The notes below the pieces were generated by a model, which saw only the letters and a program-made list of their open reading frames with translations, was not told the origin of the DNA and searched no databases. From Lachnospiraceae bacterium UBA1729 (lineage in GTDB: Bacteria > Bacillota > Clostridia > Lachnospirales > Lachnospiraceae), in the NCBI GenBank assembly GCA_002315945.1, contig DCIJ01000077.1:1-10347 (forward strand): a stretch of DNA of 10,347 nt, written 5' to 3'. The translations under genes and the position numbers were made by a program. Numbering within the stretch: the stretch's first letter is position 1; every line of letters starts with the position of its first letter. Below are positions 1 through 5,438 of this stretch, piece after piece.

Positions 1-23
1 CGGTTCGATTCCGGTCGCCGGCA
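1..23 (+). tRNA. 3' end of a tRNA gene (partial, isotype unresolved)
   Basis: The window opens inside a T-arm: the loop TTCGATT at 4-10 is followed by the 3' half of the T-stem at 11-15, a 7-base acceptor strand CGCCGGC at 16-22 and an A discriminator at 23. The 5' acceptor strand would be GCCGGCG, outside the window. CCA is not encoded, as GTAG follows. A GCCGGCG acceptor with A73 would fit tRNA-Leu or tRNA-Thr, but without the anticodon the isotype cannot be called. Confidence 0.82.
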
Positions 24-27
24 GTAG

Positions 28-62
28 AAGAACTCTTGAATAATCAAGAGTTCTTTTATTTT
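28..62 (+). terminator. Intrinsic terminator after the tRNA
   Basis: A perfect 12-bp stem (28-39 with 44-55) closes a 4-base loop and runs into TTCTTTTATTTT. It begins five bases after the tRNA discriminator and should end tRNA transcription before the hipBA promoters. Confidence 0.88.
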
Positions 63-88
63 GCCTAAAATTATAGGGATATAAAAGT

Positions 89-118
89 TTGCAATCAATA
101 CATTACTGCTAATATAAT
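89..118 (+). promoter_or_regulatory. Upstream sigma-A promoter (P1) of hipBA
   Basis: TTGCAA at 89-94 and a perfect TATAAT at 113-118 are separated by 18 bases. The -10 box lies inside the inverted repeat at 107-122. The reading of promoter boxes is direct; activity is inferred. Confidence 0.55.
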
Positions 119-122
119 AGCA
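107..122 (+). promoter_or_regulatory. Candidate HipB operator O1
   Basis: A 5-bp inverted repeat TGCTA-N6-TAGCA covers the -10 box of P1. HipB proteins bind inverted repeats with a short spacer at their own promoter (TATCC-N8-GGATA in E. coli), so the position and architecture fit autoregulation. The half-site sequence differs from E. coli, as expected for a distant HipB. Confidence 0.5.
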
Positions 123-126
123 AATA

Positions 127-155
127 TTGATAAAAACTCTGAATTTTGCTACAAT
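127..155 (+). promoter_or_regulatory. Downstream sigma-A promoter (P2) of hipBA
   Basis: TTGATA at 127-132 and TACAAT at 150-155 are separated by exactly 17 bases, near consensus for the vegetative sigma factor. Transcription would begin near 162, leaving a leader of about 23 bases before hipB with the ribosome binding site inside it. Confidence 0.65.
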
Positions 156-162
156 AGTATCA
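147..162 (+). promoter_or_regulatory. Candidate HipB operator O2
   Basis: This 16-base site matches O1 at 12 of 16 positions and has the same TGCTA left half, but a degenerate right half (TATCA). It covers the -10 box of P2. It starts exactly 40 bp after O1, close to four helical turns, so both sites would sit on roughly the same face of the DNA. Confidence 0.42.
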
Positions 163-184
163 GCGACAACATGGGAGATCTATT

Positions 185-460
185 ATGGAATTTATATGGG
201 AAACACCCGATGAAATAGCTAAAAATTTAGCGAAAAGGGTAAAACGAATAAGGAAGCGAAAAGGAATAACTCAGGTTCAATTAGCAAACAGGTGTAACGT
301 AAGCTATGGAGCATTAAAAAAATTTGAGCAGACTGGAGAAATATCACTGCTTTCATTAATTAAAATAGCTATGGAATTAAATCTGATAGATGAAATTAAT
401 GATTTGTTTACAACACCAGTATATTTAAGCATTGAAGAGGTATTAAATGATTCAAGGTAA
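185..460 (+). CDS. hipB: HipB-like XRE-family antitoxin and repressor
   Basis: This is a 91-residue XRE/Cro-type helix-turn-helix protein. The basic region at about 18-26 leads into the helix pair ITQVQLANRCNVS (28-40) and the recognition helix up to about residue 50. The short acidic tail at 66-91 is where HipB-type proteins usually carry dimer contacts. Length is close to E. coli HipB (88 residues). The ATG at 185 is preceded by GGGAG at 173-177 with good spacing. The gene overlaps the kinase gene downstream by 14 bases, the usual antitoxin-first arrangement, so translation is probably coupled. By family, it would bind and inhibit the HipA partner and repress its own promoter. The name rests on the pairing with HipA; the HTH alone would only say XRE regulator. 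Confidence 0.88.
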   Translation: MEFIWETPDEIAKNLAKRVKRIRKRKGITQVQLANRCNVSYGALKKFEQTGEISLLSLIKIAMELNLIDEINDLFTTPVYLSIEEVLNDSR

Positions 461-1661
461 GAAATTAGATGTATATTACCAGAAAAGGAATGTAGGAACG
501 TTAGCCGAAACACCTGATAAAAGAGTTGCTTTCCAATACAGTGATGATTGGATTAAAACAGGGTTTTCAATAAACCCATTAAGCTTACCGTTAAAAAATG
601 AAGTTTTTATTCCTAAAGAAAAAAGTAATGATATATTTTATGGATTACATGGAGTCTTTGCTGATAGTTTGCCAGATCAATGGGGAAAACTGTTGATAGG
701 AAATTACCTCACATCAATAGGAGTTAATTATAGAGAACTATCAGTATTGGATAAATTAGCTTATGTGGGAAATTCAGGGATTGGAGCATTAGAATATTAT
801 CCAAACAAAGTAGCAGATTTTACAAAAAATGTTTCAGATATTAATTTTGATGAGATTGCTGACGAATGTAACAAAATACTATCAAGTAAGGCTTCGGACA
901 AACTAGACCTGTTGTATAGACTGGCAGGTTCAAGTGGAGGAACAAGACCCAAAATTTTGATTTCAGAAAATAATGAAGACTGGATTGTAAAATTTCCCTC
1001 AAGAACGGATTCTATAGATAGTGGTAAAATAGAATACGACTATTCTGTGTGTGCAAAAAAATGTGGCATCCAAATGACAGATACTGGATTGATTCCATCT
1101 CAAATTTGTGATGGATATTTCAAGACAAAGAGATTTGACAGAGACAATAAAAAGAAGATTTTTACAGCCACATTTGCAGGCCTGTTAAATGTTGATTACA
1201 ACTCTCCATCCTGTGACTATTCAACATATATGAAGCTCATACAGTTTATTACCAAGGATAATAAGCTGGATAAACAGCAGATGTACAAACAGATGTGTTT
1301 CAATGTCCTGGCACATAACAAAGACGATCACACAAAAAATTTTTCATTTCTTTTTACAGAAGATTATGGGTGGAGATTATCTCCAGCCTATGACATTACT
1401 TATAGCACTACATACTATGGAGAGCAAACAACGTCTGTAAATAATAAGGGGAGGAAAATATCTGACTCGGATTTACACACGATTGGAATAAAGGCTGGTT
1501 TGTCTAAAGCTTATGTGGTAGAAGAGTTGGAAAACATTAAAGAGAATATCAAAGAATTAGATAAGTATATAGTCAATACGACTAAAAGAGAGTCCTCAAA
1601 AGTTCCCATAGAAGAAAGAATTAACGAATTAAAGGATAGTAGTATAGTATGCCATCAGTGA
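447..1661 (+). CDS. hipA: HipA-family serine/threonine kinase toxin
   Basis: This is a complete 404-residue HipA kinase. The N-terminal coupling domain (about 5-115) includes GLHGVFADSLPDQWG at 66-80. The Gly-rich, normally autophosphorylated loop is GSSGGTRPK (161-169). The putative ATP-binding Lys182 lies in VKFPS, the conserved Glu196 follows, and KRFDR is at 228-232. The catalytic stretch is HNKDDHTKNF (290-299), with Asp293 and Asn298 aligning with E. coli Asp309 and Asn314. The metal-binding Asp316 is in PAYD. All catalytic residues are present, so it should be active. By family, it phosphorylates a translation factor (GltX in E. coli), stopping growth until HipB neutralises it; the target here cannot be told. 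The start ATG has GAAGAGG at 434-440. The gene is about one-third GC by eye, lower than downstream genes. Confidence 0.93.
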   Translation: MIQGKKLDVYYQKRNVGTLAETPDKRVAFQYSDDWIKTGFSINPLSLPLKNEVFIPKEKSNDIFYGLHGVFADSLPDQWGKLLIGNYLTSIGVNYRELSVLDKLAYVGNSGIGALEYYPNKVADFTKNVSDINFDEIADECNKILSSKASDKLDLLYRLAGSSGGTRPKILISENNEDWIVKFPSRTDSIDSGKIEYDYSVCAKKCGIQMTDTGLIPSQICDGYFKTKRFDRDNKKKIFTATFAGLLNVDYNSPSCDYSTYMKLIQFITKDNKLDKQQMYKQMCFNVLAHNKDDHTKNFSFLFTEDYGWRLSPAYDITYSTTYYGEQTTSVNNKGRKISDSDLHTIGIKAGLSKAYVVEELENIKENIKELDKYIVNTTKRESSKVPIEERINELKDSSIVCHQ

Positions 1662-1683
1662 AAACTGGTGGCTTTTCTATTTG
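1651..1683 (+). terminator. Terminator of hipBA
   Basis: An 8-bp stem with one G-U pair (1651-1658 with 1665-1672) is followed by TTTTCTATTT. The hipA stop codon TGA (1659-1661) lies in the 6-base loop, so the last codons of hipA form the left arm. Confidence 0.82.
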
Positions 1684-1684
1684 T

Positions 1685-1700
1685 ATTCTGAACACAGAAT
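1685..1700. repeat. Small inverted repeat
   Basis: ATTCTG and CAGAAT form a perfect 6-bp repeat around a 4-base loop in the AT-rich gap after hipA. Its role is unknown and chance is possible. Confidence 0.3.
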
Positions 1701-1785
1701 CATAACAATTCCACCACAAAAATGACATACAAGAAACAAAATTCGGACACAATTCAGAACTATATTTAGAACCGAAAAAGGAAAA

Positions 1786-1799
1786 AGACTATATAGTCT
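1786..1799. promoter_or_regulatory. 14-bp perfect palindrome just upstream of the NEW3-protein gene
   Basis: AGACTATATAGTCT is fully self-complementary and ends one base before the GGAGG ribosome binding site (1800-1804). Its place suits a dimeric repressor site or a small leader structure affecting ribosome access. No convincing -35/-10 pair was found nearby, so the transcription start is unknown. Confidence 0.35.
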
Positions 1800-1809
1800 G
1801 GAGGAAAGT

Positions 1810-3096
1810 GTGAATGATATGAAGAAAAAAAACAAAAGAAATGTAACCTCAAAAATTAAACTGATAGGACATTCATTATTGGCCAGAATAGTTATGTGCA
1901 TCTGTCTTTTGGCTACTCCATTGACAGCGTTCGCTCAAGGCAATGAGACGGCGGCAGGAGAAGCTCAGGTAGCAGGCGGGCCACAGTCAGCGGGCGATAC
2001 CCAGTCATCAGGAGGTGGGAGATTCTCATTTTATACATCAACACCAGGTATTAGCCTGACAGCTGGTGAATCTGCAGATTTTGACCTGAATTTTGTAGGT
2101 GTAAAAACAGCAGGTGAAGATGTAACACTGGAAGTAAAATCCCTGCCTGATAATTTTCACGGATATTTTAAGAGTGGTTCACATGAAGTAAACAAGGTCC
2201 ATGCTTTGCCAAATGGTGAAAATACAACTGTTAATTTTGCACTGTCCACAGATGTTGAAGCAACACAGGGGCAGCATGATGTAGTCCTGCAGGCAACCAC
2301 AGAATCTGGTCTGACAGACACCTTGACACTGACTATAAATATTAGTGAGCAGCAGGTTGGAGACAGTAACTTTACCGTTGAGTATCCGGATCAGGAAGGT
2401 GCAACAGGTACAATTTTTTCTTATTCAACAACCGTGATCAATAATTCCCTGACAAATCAAAATTATAATTTTTCAGCTAATGCACCAGCTGGATGGGGAG
2501 TAACCTTCACAAGCAATGATACGCAGGTCTCATCACTGGATGTGGATGCTGGAGCAAGCGCTGGGGTAAAAATCACAGTTACACCTCCTGATAAGGTGGC
2601 GGCAGGTGATTACGAGATTTCCTGCAGTGCAACTTCTGCCAAGGAAAAACTCAGTACAAAACTGAATGTAAAGATTCTGGGTACCTATGACATTGAGGTT
2701 ACTACCAAGGATGGTAATTTGGCCATGGACGCCTATGCTAACAAAGCAAGTGATATGACTATGGTCATTAAAAACAATGGCAACATTGATCTGGAAAATG
2801 TCCAGTTATCCTCTCAGGCTAATACAGACTGGAAGGTTGAATTTGATGAGAGCAAAATAGATAAGCTGCCAGCTGGTACAAGCCAGGAGGTAAAGGTTCA
2901 TATTACGCCAAGCAAGAATTCAATCACAGGAGATTACGTTGCAGACATTACAGCTTCCTGCGACAACAAGTCCGATACAGCTGAATTGCGTATCACAGTC
3001 AAGACACATACAGGCTGGGGAATTTTTGCAATCCTTATTATTGCTGCAGTTATCGCAGAACTTTACTATGTGATGAAAAAATATGGAAGACGATAA
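1810..3096 (+). CDS. Exported, membrane-anchored protein with three NEW3/Ig-like repeats
   Basis: This 428-residue surface protein has a basic N-terminus, a hydrophobic core at about 23-37 and a likely signal-peptidase I site after TAFA (residue 42). A Gly/Ala/Gln-rich linker (43-70) follows, then three beta-sandwich repeats at about 73-178, 187-289 and 293-397. The repeats share an aromatic pattern (GWGVTF in the second, DWKVEF in the third) and a closing GDY...A(T/S) strand. One transmembrane segment (404-422) and a basic tail (MKKYGRR) leave the repeats outside the cell. This matches NEW3-type domain membrane proteins (COG1470-like). GTG at 1810 is chosen because GGAGG ends five bases upstream; the in-frame ATG at 1819 would be too distant. 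The downstream ATPase and permease suggest an extracellular or accessory subunit of that transporter. The exact function is unknown. Confidence 0.82.
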   Translation: MNDMKKKNKRNVTSKIKLIGHSLLARIVMCICLLATPLTAFAQGNETAAGEAQVAGGPQSAGDTQSSGGGRFSFYTSTPGISLTAGESADFDLNFVGVKTAGEDVTLEVKSLPDNFHGYFKSGSHEVNKVHALPNGENTTVNFALSTDVEATQGQHDVVLQATTESGLTDTLTLTINISEQQVGDSNFTVEYPDQEGATGTIFSYSTTVINNSLTNQNYNFSANAPAGWGVTFTSNDTQVSSLDVDAGASAGVKITVTPPDKVAAGDYEISCSATSAKEKLSTKLNVKILGTYDIEVTTKDGNLAMDAYANKASDMTMVIKNNGNIDLENVQLSSQANTDWKVEFDESKIDKLPAGTSQEVKVHITPSKNSITGDYVADITASCDNKSDTAELRITVKTHTGWGIFAILIIAAVIAELYYVMKKYGRR

Positions 3097-3196
3097 TTAC
3101 ACGATTAAGTATTTGCCATGGGACACGCGCGAAGAGTGTAGCATTTTTTGTGGCAGGTGGAACTGTAGTTAGTGGCTATACGGGATGGTGATAAGT

Positions 3197-4156
3197 ATGA
3201 GTAATGAAAATGAAATGGCAGAATATGCCATATCCATAAATAATCTGACAAAAAAATATGGAGATTTTACAGCAGTAGATCATCTGAATCTAAACATTCG
3301 AAAAGGCGAGGTTTTTGGTCTGCTGGGCCCCAACGGCGCAGGAAAGACTACCACAACACTGATGCTCTTAGGGCTGACTGAGCCTACTGAAGGCAGGGCC
3401 TTTATCAACAATATGGACTGCACCAGGGATTCGATTCAGATTAAATCCAAGGTGGGATACTTGCCGGACAATGTAGGATTCTATGGATCCATGACGGGCA
3501 GGGAAAATCTTCGTTTTATTGGCAGACTTAATGGACTGACGGGTGAAAGCCTTGAGAAAAGAATTGATGAGCTGTTAAAAAGAGTCAATATGGAGGCTGC
3601 AGCGGATCAGAAGACAAGCACATATTCAAGAGGTATGAGACAGAGGTTAGGCATCGCAGATGTACTGATTAAGGATCCACAGATTATTATTATGGATGAA
3701 CCTACCCTGGGAATTGACCCTGAAGGTGTGAGAGAGCTGATGCTTTTGATTAGAGATCTGGCAGAGACAGATGGCAGAACAATTCTTTTGTCTTCGCATC
3801 AGCTCTATCAGGTGCAGAAGGTCTGTGACCGAATGGGAATATTTGTCCATGGAAAGATGATAGCCTGTGGCAGCCTGGAGGAACTGGGCAACCAGATAGA
3901 GACCCCGGGAAAGAGCACTACTGAGCTGGGAGTATATCCAGACAATATCAGACTTGAGAGCATTCTTAGACAGATGGATGGAATATTAGAGCTGGAACAT
4001 GACAACAATATGTATATTCTTAGAACTGCCTATGACATTCGAGGAAAGCTATCCAGAGAGCTTACTGAAAAAGGATATACCATTATGCATATGAGACAGG
4101 CGGGAAGTGACCTGGATGAAATATACCGGACTTATTTTGAGAAGGAGGCGGTATAA
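3197..4156 (+). CDS. ABC transporter ATP-binding protein (ABC-2 exporter type)
   Basis: This is a 319-residue nucleotide-binding subunit. Walker A is GPNGAGKTT (44-52), the signature is YSRGMRQR (143-150, where LSGGQ is typical), Walker B is IIIMDEP (163-169) with catalytic Glu168, and the switch His is His201 in LLSSH. The Q-loop position is an Asp (YLPDN, Asp91) where Gln is typical and Glu is common in the CcmA/NatA-like subfamily. A C-terminal extension of about 95 residues is usual for this type. The start is set at ATG 3197 because GGATGGTGA lies at good spacing; an in-frame ATG at 3185 would add four residues but lacks a good ribosome binding site. The stop is immediately followed by the permease ATG, indicating translational coupling. 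It should power the permease; the substrate is unknown. Confidence 0.93.
   Translation: MSNENEMAEYAISINNLTKKYGDFTAVDHLNLNIRKGEVFGLLGPNGAGKTTTTLMLLGLTEPTEGRAFINNMDCTRDSIQIKSKVGYLPDNVGFYGSMTGRENLRFIGRLNGLTGESLEKRIDELLKRVNMEAAADQKTSTYSRGMRQRLGIADVLIKDPQIIIMDEPTLGIDPEGVRELMLLIRDLAETDGRTILLSSHQLYQVQKVCDRMGIFVHGKMIACGSLEELGNQIETPGKSTTELGVYPDNIRLESILRQMDGILELEHDNNMYILRTAYDIRGKLSRELTEKGYTIMHMRQAGSDLDEIYRTYFEKEAV
4143..4148 (+). promoter_or_regulatory. Ribosome binding site of the permease, inside the ATPase gene
   Basis: AGGAGG lies in the last codons of the ATPase gene, eight bases before the permease ATG. It fixes the permease start and ties the two genes together. Confidence 0.85.
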
Positions 4157-5116
4157 ATGAGTAAAAATGTATTAAAAGTTCTGTTTGAAAAAGAGACTGC
4201 AGACTTTATCAAGAGTAGAAAGATGCTGCTATTCGGGGCACTGATAATTTGCATTACAGTTTCAGGATTGTATGCGGCAGTTGCCGGGGTGGCTGATGCA
4301 CTGGATAGTCAGACCATTAGCAATAATTTTCTGTTTCTTAAATTATTTACTGCCAGTGCAAATTCGATTCCATCATATACATCACTGATGGCTCTGATGG
4401 GACCATTTATTGGAATATTCATGGGATTCGATGCCATTACCAGTGAGCGAAGTGAGGGTACACTGAATCGACTGGTTTCTCAGCCAATTTATAGGGATCA
4501 CATCATTATCAGCAAGTTCCTTGCAGGAATGTTCATGATTGCATTGCTTGTTTTTTCATCAGGCATACTAATTGGAGCCTTTGGATTGCTTGAAACAGGG
4601 CTCATTCCCGAAATGGAAGAAGTTGCCCGTTTATTTTTGTATCTTCTCTTTTGCACAGTCTATATTGGGTTCTGGCTTGCTGCAGCAATTTTGTTTTCAA
4701 CAATCTGCAGACATGCTGCAACAAGCGCACTATCCCTCATTGCATTATGGCTGTTCTGTGCAATCTTTATGAGTCTCCTGGCAGGCATTTTTGCAGATGC
4801 CCTCTACCCGGTCAAGGGCCAGGATATGCAGAGTATGATTAATGAAATTAAAAACATTTCATTGGAAACTGGCATTAACAGGTTGTCCCCTTACTATCTG
4901 TTTGGTGAGGCAGTAAGTATTCTCATGAATCCTGCAGCCAGGACAATTAATGCAGTGAGCATGACCCAGCTTGTGGGTGCCATCTCTGGCAATCTGTCAG
5001 TTGGTCAGAGTGTACTCCTTGTATGGCCACACCTTACGGCAATGGTTGCCTGTATGTTTACTTGTTTTATTATTGCATATGTTTCATTCATGAGGCAGGA
5101 AATAAGATCCAGATAA
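4157..5116 (+). CDS. ABC-2 type permease
   Basis: This 319-residue integral membrane protein has about six transmembrane segments, near 24-44, 75-92, 119-142, 158-180, 189-212 and 285-309. A long outward or interfacial loop (about 213-284) lies between the fifth and sixth. The cytoplasmic segment ITSERSEGTLNRLVSQPIYR (94-113) is the conserved coupling-helix region of ABC-2 permeases (NosY/NatB-like). ATG follows the ATPase stop with no gap, so the two are almost certainly one operon. By family, the dimer of this protein with two ATPases moves a substrate across the membrane, most often outward. The substrate is not evident; peptides, lipids, antibiotics and sodium are all known for relatives. 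No terminator of good quality follows. Confidence 0.92.
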   Translation: MSKNVLKVLFEKETADFIKSRKMLLFGALIICITVSGLYAAVAGVADALDSQTISNNFLFLKLFTASANSIPSYTSLMALMGPFIGIFMGFDAITSERSEGTLNRLVSQPIYRDHIIISKFLAGMFMIALLVFSSGILIGAFGLLETGLIPEMEEVARLFLYLLFCTVYIGFWLAAAILFSTICRHAATSALSLIALWLFCAIFMSLLAGIFADALYPVKGQDMQSMINEIKNISLETGINRLSPYYLFGEAVSILMNPAARTINAVSMTQLVGAISGNLSVGQSVLLVWPHLTAMVACMFTCFIIAYVSFMRQEIRSR

Positions 5117-5438
5117 TGCGAGCTTCCAGATTCTCATAATATGAATAGTATCCAGATGAATAGTATCCTGGCAAAGCAAATTTTGATTGTGAAAATTAGA
5201 TAAAAATTCGTTTTTAAATTATTACTAATCTACAAAAATGAAAAAATCCATCAAATTTCCTTGCAACTTTTTATAAAAAATAATAAATTTTTCTTATAAA
5301 TAATGATTAACTTATAGGTTGTTACTATTGAATTAGGCAAGACTGTGTTAGACCCTTGTATGGATAGGCGTTTATTATCTCGATACATGTGTGTTTGATG
5401 TGGTCTTATTTTTTTTCAGAAAGGGTCACGGAGAAGGT
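5117..5438. other. AT-rich gene-free stretch before ptsI
   Basis: These 322 bases hold the short tandem repeat (5141-5168), an all-A/T hairpin with a TTCG loop (5201-5216) and long A and T runs at about 5200-5310. The ptsI promoter must lie here, but I found no -35/-10 pair good enough to call. TTGCAA at 5261-5266 has only TAAATT at 17-bp spacing, and TATTAT at 5373-5378 has no -35 box. No tRNA or recognisable riboswitch was seen. Confidence 0.6.
5141..5168 (+). repeat. Short tandem repeat (15-bp period)
   Basis: ATGAATAGTATCC occurs at 5141-5153 and again at 5156-5168, with two-base linkers AG and TG, giving almost two copies of a 15-bp unit. It starts 25 bases after the permease stop. Confidence 0.75.

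Noticed and set aside
1722..1795. Sigma-A promoter for the NEW3 gene
   Set aside because: ATGACA at 1722 and TATATT at 1761 or TATATA at 1790 are not at usable spacing; no acceptable pair found.
1677..1901. Minus-strand frame across the hipA-NEW3 gap
   Set aside because: Phe-rich run comes from the Lys-rich start of the NEW3 gene on the other strand; no other support.
3114..3149. Hairpin plus T6 as a terminator between NEW3 and ATPase genes
   Set aside because: Pairing is broken into 4-bp and 3-bp pieces with a large loop; too weak to call.
5201..5216. Terminator after the permease gene
   Set aside because: Only A/T pairs in a 6-bp stem with a TTCG loop; unlikely to stop transcription well.
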